Origin: Poindextera sp035604135
GTDB lineage: Bacteria; Pseudomonadota; Alphaproteobacteria; Caulobacterales; Caulobacteraceae
NCBI GenBank assembly: GCA_035604135.1
Contig: DATNJB010000084.1
Coordinates: 34,653 to 98,652, forward strand
Length of the DNA stretch: 64,000 bases
Direction: 5' to 3'
The number at the start of each line of letters is the position of its first letter. The stretch's first letter is position 1. The notes beneath the pieces were generated by a model. It saw only the letters and a program-made list of their open reading frames with translations, did not search any database and was not told the DNA's origin. Below, in pieces: positions 55,300 to 63,957 of this stretch. The translations under genes were made by a program, and so were the position numbers.

Positions 55300-55530
55300 T
55301 TAGCGGACGTTAGGGTCGCCCGTTTCCGTCAGAGATGAGGTTTCGATCCCGTCGCGTGTGCGCAGGAAGAAGGCCCAGGGCAGCGCGATGGGTACGAGCG
55401 CGGTCCCAAACAGCCACCAAACTAGAAAGCTACGACCCTTTTGAGCGGCGATCGTTGCGGGTAGCAGCCCGACCAAGCTCGTCACGAAGACGACCGCAAC
55501 AACGATCGTGGCGCGCACGTAGTCGTCCAT
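55300..55530 (-). CDS. Small membrane protein, unknown function
   Basis: A 76-residue protein with two hydrophobic segments: ATIVVAVVFVTSLVGLLPATI and SFLVWWLFGTALVPIALPWAF, so a hairpin in the inner membrane is likely. The ATG at 55530 has a strong GGAGG five bases upstream. The C-terminal tail is hydrophilic, and its last residues (GDPNVR) come from the repeat. It is divergent from the ABC permease gene 134 bases away. Confidence 0.7.
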   Translation of the reverse strand: MDDYVRATIVVAVVFVTSLVGLLPATIAAQKGRSFLVWWLFGTALVPIALPWAFFLRTRDGIETSSLTETGDPNVR

Positions 55531-55663
55531 TCGACCTCCGCTGCCCACTCCTGAGCCACGTCCAGTGACCGGCTCCCGCTCACGGCGCCGACGCTGGTGG
55601 ATTTGCAGGTGGAAGTCGATCATCCCGGCTAGATTGATCTAGGGCCGATCGACGAGGAGCGGC

Positions 55664-57393
55664 ATGGAGCTGCACGCCGAGGTGCTGCGGGGGCGGGTGT
55701 GGCGCCCGCGCGCGCCGAGCTGGCCGGATGCGGCCGCGATGGTGCTGGTCCTGTCGGTTCTCGTGCTCGTCGGCGTCGGCGGCCATCTGGCGTCTGCGCC
55801 GCTGTCGATAGAACACCAGCCCAAGATCTCGCTCTCGCCGACGGCCTTGCCGCTGTACGCCCTGCGAACGACCATGCGCATGCTGGCCGCGCTCGCCGCA
55901 TCGCTCTTGTTCACGCTCACCTACGCGACCGTGGCGGCAAAGAGCCGGCGCGCGGAAATGGTGCTTATCCCGCTGCTCGACGTGCTGCAGTCGGTGCCGA
56001 TCCTTGGCTATCTGTCGTTCACCGTCGTCTTCTTCCTTTCCTTGTTCCCAGGGCGGATGTTGGGCGCGGAACTGGCCGCCATCTTCGCCGTGTTCACCAG
56101 CCAGGCCTGGAACATGGCCTTCAGCTTCTACCAGTCGCTGAGGACCCTGCCGACCGACCTCGATGAGGCTGCGCGCGGCTTCCGGTTTTCGGGCTGGCAG
56201 CGCTTCTGGCGGTTGGAAGCCCCATTCGCGGTGCCAGGCCTGGTCTGGAACATGATGATGTCCATGTCGGGCGGCTGGTTCTTCGTGGTGGCGGCCGAAG
56301 CGATCTCGGTTGGGAACGTCCAGGTCACCCTGCCTGGCGTCGGGTCCTATGTCGCCCTTGCGATCCAAGAGCGCGATCTCGGCGCCGTGGGCTGGGCGAT
56401 CCTGGCGATGACCGCGACCATCTTCCTCTACGACCAGCTGATGTTTCGGCCCTTGGTGGTCTGGGCGGAGAAGTTTCGCTACGAGCAATCCGCCGCCCAG
56501 GTCTTCCAGGAGAGCGTCGTTTACGACCTCTTCGACCATGCCAACGCCGTCAAGCGGCTGTTCTCGCCGATCCGGTCGGGGCTTTCCTATGTCGCTCGAG
56601 CACGGCTCGCGCTTCCCGTGCCGCGCCTGCCGGCGGGGCCGATGGCGAGCCGCTGGATCGACGTCGTCTGGTTCGGCGCCGTCGCCGCCCTCGTTGGATG
56701 GGGAGGTTGGGTCCTGGTGCGGCACGAGGTATCGGTGTTGTCCTGGCGCGATGTCGAGACGGCGATCGCAAACGGCTTCCTGACGCTCGTTCGGGTCGCG
56801 ATCCTCATCGTCCTGGCTTCGGCAGTCTGGGTCCCGGTCGGGGTGTACGTGGGCTTGAACCCCAGGCTCGCCGAGAAGGTGCAGCCCATCGCGCAGTTCC
56901 TGGCGGCGTTTCCGGCCAACCTGCTCTTCCCGGTCGTCGTGTTCCTGATCGTTCGCTTCCACGCTGAACCGAAGATCTGGCTGACCCCGCTGATGATCCT
57001 TGGCACCCAGTGGTACATCCTGTTCAATGTGATCGCCGGGGCCTCGGCGTTCCCCACCGACTTCCGCGAAGCGGCGTCGACCTTTCACATCCATGGGTGG
57101 CGTTGGTGGCGGGACGTGATCCTGCCCGGGATCTTTCCCTACTATGTCACCGGTGCGATCACGGCCTCGGGCGGGGCGTGGAACGCCAGCATCGTGTCGG
57201 AGGCGGTGAGCTGGGGGCAACCAAGCTGAATGGCCTAGGGCTCGGCGCCTACATCGCCGAGATGACGAACAAAGGAGATTTCCCCCGCATCATCCTGGGC
57301 GTCGCGGTCATGTCGGTGATGGTCATCGCCGCGAACCGCCTAGTTTGGCGGCCGCTCTACGCGCTGGCTGAGCGGCGCACACGGTTGGACTGA
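55664..57393 (+). pseudogene. NitT/TauT-type ABC permease, frameshift in a G run
   Basis: With one base added in the G run at 57213-57217, this span encodes about 576 residues: two permease (BPD) domains in one chain with some twelve helices, domain 1 from about residue 60 and domain 2 from about 355. Both carry the EAA-type loop (LDEAARGFRFSGWQRFWRLE; FREAASTFHIHGWRWWRDV). As given, the frame stops at 57229 after VSEAVSWGQPS, and the last 60 residues (TKLNGLGLGAYIAEM...) are in another frame. The span is two over a multiple of three. A missing G in a homopolymer is the classical sequencing error. ATG at 55664 has GAGGAG upstream. Confidence 0.85.
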
Positions 57394-57406
57394 GGGGGGC
57401 GTCCCG

Positions 57407-58710
57407 ATGGACAAACAGATCATCCCGCCGGTGCTACAGCTCGAGAAGGTCTGCATGACCTTCGCCACGGAATCCGAGCAGCCTCTGAAGGTGCTCGAGG
57501 ATATCGACGTCACGCTCAAGGACGGCGAGATACTGGGTCTGCTCGGCCGATCCGGCTCAGGCAAGTCCACGCTGCTGCGCATCGCGGACGGGCTGTTGAA
57601 ACCGACATCGGGGCGGGTGACCTATCTTGGACATCCGCTGTCCGGGCCCGGCGAAGGAATCGCGATGGTGTTCCAGACCTTCGCGCTGTTCCCGTGGCTG
57701 ACGGTGCAGCAGAACGTCGAGGCCAGTCTGGACGCCCTTGGCGTGAAGCCTGACGAAGCCGGGCGCCGAGCGGCGGTCGCCATCGACACCATCGGACTGA
57801 AGGGCTTCGAGCACGCCTATCCGCGCGAGCTTTCAGGCGGAATGCGCCAGCGCGTGGGTTTCGCGCGCGCGACTGTCATCAACCCGACGATCCTCTTGAT
57901 GGACGAGCCGTTTTCCGCTCTCGACGTGCTGACGGCCGAGACTCTGCGCACAGACTTCATCGATCTTTGGACGAGCCATCAACTGCCGACGCGATCGGTG
58001 TTGATGGTGACCCACAACATCGAGGAGGCGGTCCTGATGTGCGACCGCATCCTGGTGCTGTCGTCCAATCCTGGACGGATCAGCCTCGAGCTCCCGGTGA
58101 CTCGGCCGCAGCCGCGCAATCGGCTGGACGAGTCCTTCCGCGCAGTCGTCGACCAGATCTACTCGACCCTGACCGCCCGCGCGGTCGAGTCCCTGCGCTC
58201 CCGCAAGGACGCCCATGGCGGGCTCGCCCAGCGGCTGCCGGCCGCCAGCATCCATCAGATCGAAGCTCTGACCGAGGCCCTGGCCGCCCCGACCTTTGAC
58301 GGCCATGCATCCGTCACGGCGCTCGCGAGCGCGCTCGGCGTGCGGGTCGACGAGATCACGCCGGTGGCGGAAGCCCTGCACATCCTAGAGTTCGGCGAGA
58401 TCCCGAAAGCGCCTTGAGCCTGACAGCGGCGGGACGCGTCTTCGCCCACGCGGCGGGCGAGGTCCGTCGGCAACTCTTCGCCGAGCATCTCATGCGGTTT
58501 GTCCCGCTCGCCGCTCATGTCCAGCGGGTGCTGGAGGAGCGGCCCGGACATCGCGCACCGCGCGAGCGGTTCAAGACCGAACTCGAAGACCACCTGGACA
58601 CTCGGGACGCCGAACGCACGCTGCACACACTGATCGCATGGGGACGCTACGGCGGAGTCCTCGCCTACGACGACAGGTCTCGGACCGTCAGCCGGTTCAC
58701 CGCCTTATGA
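57407..58710 (+). pseudogene. NitT/TauT-type ABC ATPase split from its C-terminal domain
   Basis: The first frame (57407-58417, 336 residues) is an ABC ATPase: LGLLGRSGSGKSTLLRIADG (Walker A), YPRELSGGMRQRVGFARATV (signature), ILLMDEPFSALD (Walker B) and MVTHNIEEAV. It ends at a TGA that overlaps a TTG, after which a 98-residue frame (LSLTAAGRVFAHAAGEVRRQ, FAEHLMRFVPLAAHVQRVLEE) gives the AAA-associated C-terminal domain usually fused to this ATPase. One extra base near 58408 would join them as IPKGALSLTAAG, about 434 residues. Reinitiation at the TTGA overlap could also make two pieces. No binding protein gene is near. Confidence 0.82.
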
Positions 58711-58767
58711 GGGCAAACCAGTTCTCTGTTCCATGACCCCAGCTTGCCCTGGCGCCGCGAGCCGATA

Positions 58768-59046
58768 GTGAGCCGGGGACCTTTGGCTTCAGCGCCCGCC
58801 CTAGTGCGACTCGCCGTGCGCATTCTCGTGGTCGTTGCGTTCGCCATCCTGTGGCGCACAAGCGACCGTGCCGCGGCAACGGCTATCCTTTGTGCAGCTC
58901 TGGCTGTTGGATGCGCGCTCGCCGCGTTTATTAGACGGGAGCCCGTGAGGCTCTTGCCGCTTAACCACTGGGCGGAAGCCGCGATCCTGCTTTTCCTAGC
59001 GAGCCTGATCGGGACCCTATGGAGAGTAGGGGTGATCCTGCGTTAG
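58768..59046 (+). CDS. Small membrane protein, unknown function
   Basis: About 92 residues from the GTG at 58768, with three hydrophobic stretches: LVRLAVRILVVVAFAIL, ATAILCAALAVGCALAAF and AILLFLASLIGTLWRVGVIL, so three membrane helices are likely. It follows the ABC operon by about 60 bases. The start is unclear (a TTG at 58744 also fits). No family is recognised. Confidence 0.5.
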   Translation: MSRGPLASAPALVRLAVRILVVVAFAILWRTSDRAAATAILCAALAVGCALAAFIRREPVRLLPLNHWAEAAILLFLASLIGTLWRVGVILR

Positions 59047-59090
59047 CCGACTCACCGGTAGCTCAGAGTCGTTAGCAGAGACGTTGGGTC

Positions 59091-59106
59091 TCCGCTGGAA
59101 AGCGGA
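59091..59106. repeat. TCCGCT-family repeat, short copy
   Basis: TCCGCT (59091-59096) and AGCGGA (59101-59106) with a GGAA loop lie in the gap between the small membrane gene and the convergent P-type ATPase gene. A looser copy (GTTAGCAGAGACGTTGGGTC) precedes it. Confidence 0.6.
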
Positions 59107-59210
59107 CAATCGTCTCGCTCCGCTGGTCAGCTTTCCTTTGCCGCTCTCCCCAGCCTAGCTAGGATTCTCCTACAGCGACGGTGGCGGCGCGTCGAGTTGG
59201 TGACGCCCGG

Positions 59211-61748
59211 TCAGCTTCGCGTGGTCGGGACCATGAGACCGAAGAACAGCCTCTTCACTACTTCGATCGTCACCAGGAAGCCCGCGACCACAGCCGCGAG
59301 GAACACGAAATAGAGCGCGGGCGGGCGCACGAACTGGAACCAACCTGAGACGAACGGCAGGAACGGCAGGGCTAGCGTCAGCGCCGCGCCACCGATCGCA
59401 AGCGCCGTGACCAGTCCTTGCGGCCGGCTCGCGAACAGGCTCCGCCGGGTGCGGACCGCGAAGATCATCAGAATCTGAGTCACTAGCGATTCGACGAACC
59501 ATCCTGTTCTGAAGAAGGCTTCGCCGGCATGGAGCAGCAGCAGAACGACGAACGTGATGACGTCGAAGATCGTGCTGATCGGGCCCATGACGATCATGAA
59601 GCGTTCGATGAGGCGCATGTCCCAGTGGATCGGCTGCGCGATGGCCTCTTGGTCGACGTTGTCCAGGGGCAGGCCGGTCTGCGCGACGTCGTAGATCAGG
59701 TTGGTGAGCAGAACCTGGATCGGGAGCAACGGCAGGAACGGCAGGAAGAGGCCGGCCAGAACCATGCTGAAGATGTTCCCGAAGTTGGCGCTGCCGGCCA
59801 TCAGGATGTATTTGCCAGTGTTTACGATCGTCCGCCTGCCTTCGGTCACGCCCCGCTGAACGACGCCAAGATCAGGCTCGAGCAGGATGATCTCAGCTGC
59901 AGCTTTCGCCACGTCGGCCCCGCTGTCGACGGAGATGCCCACGTCGGCGGCGTGCAGCGCCGGGGCGTCATTGATGCCGTCGCCGAGAAAGCCGACGGTC
60001 TGTCCCATCCGCTTCAGGAGCATGATCACCCGGAGCTTCTGTTGCGGCGCGACGCGAGCGAACAGCCGCGTCTTGGCCATGCGCCCTATCAAGGCCTCGT
60101 CGCTGAGCGCCGCGAGCTCCGCCCCGGTGATGACTTCGCCGGGATCGAAGTTAAGCTGGGTGCAGACGTGCCGGGCGACCTGCTCGTTGTCGCCAGTGAG
60201 GACCTTCACCTCGACGCCAGAAGCCGCCAGTCCCGCCAAGGCCGCCTCCGCGGACGCCTTCGGCGGGTCGAGAAACACCGCGAAGCCGGCGAACGTGAGG
60301 TCGCTCTCGTCGGCCGGGTCCACCTTCGACTGATCCTTGGGCTCCTGTCGGGTCGCGATGCCCAAGAGCCGCAGCCCCTGGGCGCTCAAGTCGTCAAAGC
60401 GCGCCCGCAGCTGGGCGCGAACGTCGTCGTTCATCGGCTGCGACGCTGCGCCGCTCCCCTCGACGCTGGCGCAGAGCCGCATGAGGTCCTCGGGCGCGCC
60501 CTTGATGATCAGGGTGCGCTCGCCCGCGTTCTCGACGAGCACTGAAACGCGCCGCCGCTCGAAGTCGAACGGCGCCTCGTCGATCTTCTTCCAGGGCGAA
60601 GGATCGATCGTGGCGGCGGCTAGGATCGCATCGTCGAGCGGGCTCTTCAGGCCGCTCTCGAAGTGGCTGTTCAACCAAGCGAGCGTGAGGACTCGTTCGC
60701 TGTCCGCGCCGGAGACATCGATATGCCGTGTGAGCGCAATCTTGGCCTCGGTCAGCGTGCCGGTCTTGTCCGTGCAGAGCACGTCCATGGCGCCGAGGTT
60801 GTGGATCGACGGCAGGCTCTTGACGATCACCCGCTCCCGCGAGAGGCGGACCGCCCCGCGCGCCAGGGTGATGGTCATGATCATCGGCAAGAGCTCGGGG
60901 GTCAGCCCCACCGCCAGCGCCAGCGCGAAGATCAGCGATTCCAGCCAGGGCCGGTGGAAGGCCATGCTCTCGGCCATCACCAAAAGGACGAGCACGAAGG
61001 TGATGCGCAGGATCAGCATGCTGAACCGCCGCAGGCCGATCTCGAAGGAGGTCGGCGGCGGCTTGGCGATCAGCGTGTCGGCGATCTGCCCCAGGCTGGT
61101 GCGGGGCCCGGTCTCGCAGACCAGCATGACGGCGCTGCCGGAGATCACCGAGGTGCCGGCCAGCGCGACGTTGACCGCGTCGCCGACCGCCGCCGCGGGC
61201 TCGGGCGGGTCGGTCGCCTGCTTCTCCACCGGATAGGACTCGCCGGTGAGCAGGGCCTGGTTGACGAAGAAGTCGCGGGCCGACAGCAGGACGCCGTCAG
61301 CGGGAACGAGGTCACCCGCGGCGAGCCGGACGACATCGCCAGGGACGACCTGATCGACGGGCAAGCTCACGACCGCGCCGTCGCGCATCACGTCAGCCCG
61401 CAACGCCACCTGGGCGCGCAAGGCGTCCACTGCGGCCTGCGCCCGGCTCTCCTGCGTGAAATCGAGGATCACTGAGAGCAGGACGATGCTGGCGATGATC
61501 ACGAAGCTCGCCACGTCGCCAGTGACGGCGGAAAGCCCGCTTGCGACGAGCAGGATAATCACGAGGGGATTGGCGAACCGACGGGCCAAGCGCAGCCAGA
61601 TCGGTGTCGGCCTCGCCGCCGCTGCGGAGTTGACGCCGTACTTCAGGAGCCGCGCCGCCGCGTCGCTTGAGTTGAGGCCGCTGTCGGTGGCGCTCAATTG
61701 TTCAAGCAGCGCCTTGCGAGATTGCTTCCAAAAGGTGGTTTCGGCCAT
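59211..61748 (-). CDS. mgtA: P-type ATPase, magnesium-transport (MgtA) type
   Basis: An 845-residue P-type ATPase. The phosphorylation motif is LCTDKTGTLTEA (Asp at about residue 326), TGES in LLTGESYPVEKQ, the ATP-binding KGAPE in IIKGAPEDLM, the hinge VGFLGDGINDAPAL, and ten membrane helices, with the last six after residue 640. The ILLEPDLGVVQRGVTEGRRTIVNTGKYI stretch is typical of the Mg-transporting (type IIIB) branch. MgtA takes in Mg2+ with ATP hydrolysis. ATG at 61748 (MAETTFWKQSRKAL) is chosen over a frame starting at 61805. No Mg-riboswitch was recognised upstream. It is a single gene. Confidence 0.9.
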   Translation of the reverse strand: MAETTFWKQSRKALLEQLSATDSGLNSSDAAARLLKYGVNSAAAARPTPIWLRLARRFANPLVIILLVASGLSAVTGDVASFVIIASIVLLSVILDFTQESRAQAAVDALRAQVALRADVMRDGAVVSLPVDQVVPGDVVRLAAGDLVPADGVLLSARDFFVNQALLTGESYPVEKQATDPPEPAAAVGDAVNVALAGTSVISGSAVMLVCETGPRTSLGQIADTLIAKPPPTSFEIGLRRFSMLILRITFVLVLLVMAESMAFHRPWLESLIFALALAVGLTPELLPMIMTITLARGAVRLSRERVIVKSLPSIHNLGAMDVLCTDKTGTLTEAKIALTRHIDVSGADSERVLTLAWLNSHFESGLKSPLDDAILAAATIDPSPWKKIDEAPFDFERRRVSVLVENAGERTLIIKGAPEDLMRLCASVEGSGAASQPMNDDVRAQLRARFDDLSAQGLRLLGIATRQEPKDQSKVDPADESDLTFAGFAVFLDPPKASAEAALAGLAASGVEVKVLTGDNEQVARHVCTQLNFDPGEVITGAELAALSDEALIGRMAKTRLFARVAPQQKLRVIMLLKRMGQTVGFLGDGINDAPALHAADVGISVDSGADVAKAAAEIILLEPDLGVVQRGVTEGRRTIVNTGKYILMAGSANFGNIFSMVLAGLFLPFLPLLPIQVLLTNLIYDVAQTGLPLDNVDQEAIAQPIHWDMRLIERFMIVMGPISTIFDVITFVVLLLLHAGEAFFRTGWFVESLVTQILMIFAVRTRRSLFASRPQGLVTALAIGGAALTLALPFLPFVSGWFQFVRPPALYFVFLAAVVAGFLVTIEVVKRLFFGLMVPTTRS

Positions 61749-61851
61749 GGCACGCGCGCTAGGGAGGACGGGCATGCGTTCATCCCGCGACCATTTTGTC
61801 CACAAGCGAACATCCTCAACAGCGAGGGCCTCCGCCGTGCTTAGGGTCGGT

Positions 61852-61924
61852 AGCGGACTTTGCGCGGCTTCCAGGAAGCGGACTTTCGCGAGGGCTGGTC
61901 CTGAGGGGCTAGCGGACTTTCGCG
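61852..61924. repeat. Tandem AGCGGACTTT repeat units
   Basis: AGCGGACTTT occurs three times at 61852-61861, 61877-61886 and 61911-61920, the last two followed by CGCG. The spacing is 25 and 34 bases. They lie upstream of the P-type ATPase gene, in the 290-base gap before the Cys-rich protein gene. Confidence 0.7.
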
Positions 61925-62041
61925 CCGCATGGTCGTGAGCTGCTCGGAGCCAGGACCTGCATTCCTAGCGGTCGAGCGCCTGGCTCTTCACATCGTCACG
62001 CGGCGGTGCCACCGTGCTGCGTCTACCTTGGGAGGACCGAC

Positions 62042-62242
62042 GTGAAACGCGCTCTAGTGCTGGCCACGATCCTGGTAATGGCCGCTGGCGCCGCCGAAGC
62101 GAAGCAGTGCAGGCGCGGCCCTAGTGGCGAGCTGACGGGCAAAATCTGTCACGGCGCTTGTATTTCCCCAAACAGGGTCTGCTGCAGGTTCGTTACATGC
62201 GGTCCCACCTGCCTCCCCAAGGGCAAGGTCTGCCGCCTCTAG
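62042..62242 (+). CDS. Small secreted Cys-rich protein (paralogue 2)
   Basis: A 66-residue protein from a GTG at 62042 with TGGGAGGACC just upstream. A signal peptide (MKRALVLATILVMAAGAAEA) precedes a mature part of about 45 residues with eight cysteines: KQCRRGPSGELTGKICHGAC, NRVCCRFVTCGPTC and LPKGKVC. The C-terminal CGxxCxxKGKVC matches the 75-residue protein at 29467-29694, so they are paralogues with an export signal and similar ribosome-site context. Multiple disulfides are likely. The role could be in the periplasm or outside, but is unknown. Confidence 0.75.
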   Translation: MKRALVLATILVMAAGAAEAKQCRRGPSGELTGKICHGACISPNRVCCRFVTCGPTCLPKGKVCRL

Positions 62243-62293
62243 GCCTGGCCGGCGGCCATGCTTTGCTAGAGAGCCCAACGCCCGCTTGGTCGA

Positions 62294-62317
62294 CGTCCGA
62301 TTTGGGTCGGAAGCAGA
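62294..62317. repeat. TCCGCT-family repeat, degenerate copy
   Basis: GTCCGATTTGGGTCGGAAGC then AGAC resembles the hairpin loops TTGGGTC seen at 43703-43730 and pairs only in part. It lies between the Cys-rich protein gene and the serine hydrolase gene. Confidence 0.45.
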
Positions 62318-62361
62318 CGCTGGCGAGGCGCCCGACAGCGGAAATTTTCGGGGCCGCCGGG

Positions 62362-63654
62362 CTAGGGCTCGTGCACTCGATCAAGGACGCTGTCCGGCCA
62401 TAGGGGCGACGTGTGGGTCAGCCGCTGGTAACGGCAATCGCGCAGATCGCTGAAGTGGTATTCGACCTCTAGATCGTCGGCCTGCCAGAAGCTCGCGAGC
62501 CCAAGCGGCCGGAGCGTTGCCGGACCGCCGTCGACAGTTGCTAAACCGCCTTCGCATGCGAAGAACGACCGGACGTAGCCGTCGCCGCCAAATGCGCCGG
62601 CGCAGGCGCCGAGCTGATCGTTTGGCAGAGGCGCGTCGCTGCGGCTGACGGCTGGAAGGTCGAGAGCCGCCCGAAGCAGGCCTCGCGTAACCTTGTCCAT
62701 CGGGAACAGGTAGAGGTTCGACAGGACCATCGTGGTCAGGTCCTCATCGCGAAGATGCAGCATCTGCGAGGCGTATCCGCTTATCCCGCCGGTGTGGTGG
62801 TAGATGCGCCGCCCCTCGTAGACCGCCGTTCCCCATCCGGATCCGTAAGGAAAGATCGATCCATCGGTCATGGTGGTCGAAGCGAGCATCGTCTCCAGTG
62901 TCTCGGCGGAGATGAGGCGATTGCTCCGAATGGCCCTGTCCCACTTGGCGAGGTCGTCCAAGGTTGAGCCGAGCGCGCCCGCAGCATGCGACCAGCTCAT
63001 CGCGTCGAGCCGCGCGTTGTGGAAGCGCTTGCGACCTCGGACATATCCGTAGGCCCGTTGCGGCGCGATCGCCTCGTGCCGCAGGATTCGAGTGTGGCTC
63101 ATGCCGAGGGGCTCGAAAATCGCCTCCTGCAGGAAGTCCTCGTAGGGCTTGCCGCTCACCGCCTGGATGATGGCGCCGAGCAGGAGGTAGCCTGAGTTGT
63201 TGTAGCTGTATCGAGCCCCTGGCTCGTATTCGAAGTCGCCCTCGTAGATGAGCCGAACGACCTCATCGACGGGCGGGTTGGGGCGGAGGGTCCGATCTAT
63301 AAGACTGCTGTCGTGGCTCCAGATACCCGATGTGTGGTTCAGGAGGTGGCGCCCGGTGACCTTGCGCCCACGCGCCGGCCAGGAGGTCAGATAGGTCTCG
63401 ATTGGCGCTTCGATCGACAGCAATCCGCGCTCGACCAACATCATGATCGCAACGGCGGTGAACTGCTTGGTGAGCGAGGCGATACGGAAGACGCAGTCCG
63501 GATTGAGCGGAATGTCCCACTCAATGTTGGCTAGGCCGTAGGCCTTGCGATGGATGAACTGGCCGTCCCTGATTACAGCGATGGCCGCGCCTGGACCGTC
63601 GGGCGCGACCTCGGCGGCGAGAACTGCGTCGATCGCCTCTTCTGTTCGCCTCAT
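62362..63654 (-). CDS. Class C beta-lactamase-like serine hydrolase
   Basis: A 430-residue serine hydrolase of the beta-lactamase/PBP class C fold. The nucleophile motif is FRIASLTKQF (Ser60-x-x-Lys63), the second motif is RYSYNNSGY, and the third is IYHHTGGISG (HTG). No signal peptide is seen, so unlike AmpC it is probably cytoplasmic; in this group many act as esterases or D-aminopeptidases. The C-terminal part has an extra beta domain of about 100 residues (VRSFFACEGG ... DLEVEYHFSDL). The start MRRTEEAIDAVLAAEV is good. An IS110-type element begins about 220-300 bases past its start. Confidence 0.9.
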   Translation of the reverse strand: MRRTEEAIDAVLAAEVAPDGPGAAIAVIRDGQFIHRKAYGLANIEWDIPLNPDCVFRIASLTKQFTAVAIMMLVERGLLSIEAPIETYLTSWPARGRKVTGRHLLNHTSGIWSHDSSLIDRTLRPNPPVDEVVRLIYEGDFEYEPGARYSYNNSGYLLLGAIIQAVSGKPYEDFLQEAIFEPLGMSHTRILRHEAIAPQRAYGYVRGRKRFHNARLDAMSWSHAAGALGSTLDDLAKWDRAIRSNRLISAETLETMLASTTMTDGSIFPYGSGWGTAVYEGRRIYHHTGGISGYASQMLHLRDEDLTTMVLSNLYLFPMDKVTRGLLRAALDLPAVSRSDAPLPNDQLGACAGAFGGDGYVRSFFACEGGLATVDGGPATLRPLGLASFWQADDLEVEYHFSDLRDCRYQRLTHTSPLWPDSVLDRVHEP

Positions 63655-63957
63655 ACGGCCCCCGTGGTTTTCTGGTGGGCGGTCAAACTATGCAGAAATC
63701 CCAGATCCGGGCAGACTTGAACTCGGCGATTTCGGTCCCATTCTCAGTCCAGAGGACGGGCCAGTTTGGTCGCGGGCCACAGTTGGGCGACCGTCAAGCG
63801 GACCTCCAATCGTCGCCCAGTCAATGTCTGCTCAGGGTCGAGAGCCGACCTTGGCTCCCTGCCCGAGAGCAGATGGGGTGGATGGCTCCCGCTCCCGGCG
63901 TCGAAGCGCCAATGTGGAAGCTGTCACGCTAACCACGAGCGATGGGAGCCATCCGCC
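63655..63957. other. Region before the IS110 transposase, with a hairpin
   Basis: Non-coding DNA between the serine hydrolase start and the IS110 start; part of it is probably the left end of the IS. GGATGGCTCCC (63879-63889) and GGGAGCCATCC (63944-63954) are a perfect 11-base inverted pair with a 54-base loop, ending three bases before the transposase ATG. In IS110 elements this zone can encode the bridge RNA. The exact left boundary cannot be seen. Confidence 0.5.

Noticed and set aside
61749..61851. Possible Mg-sensing leader before the P-type ATPase
   Set aside because: No M-box-like conserved core is visible; the region instead holds a short leader and repeat units.
63675..63932. An 85-codon frame upstream of the IS110 start
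   Set aside because: No ribosome site, covers the inverted repeat, and codon use is not that of the window's genes.
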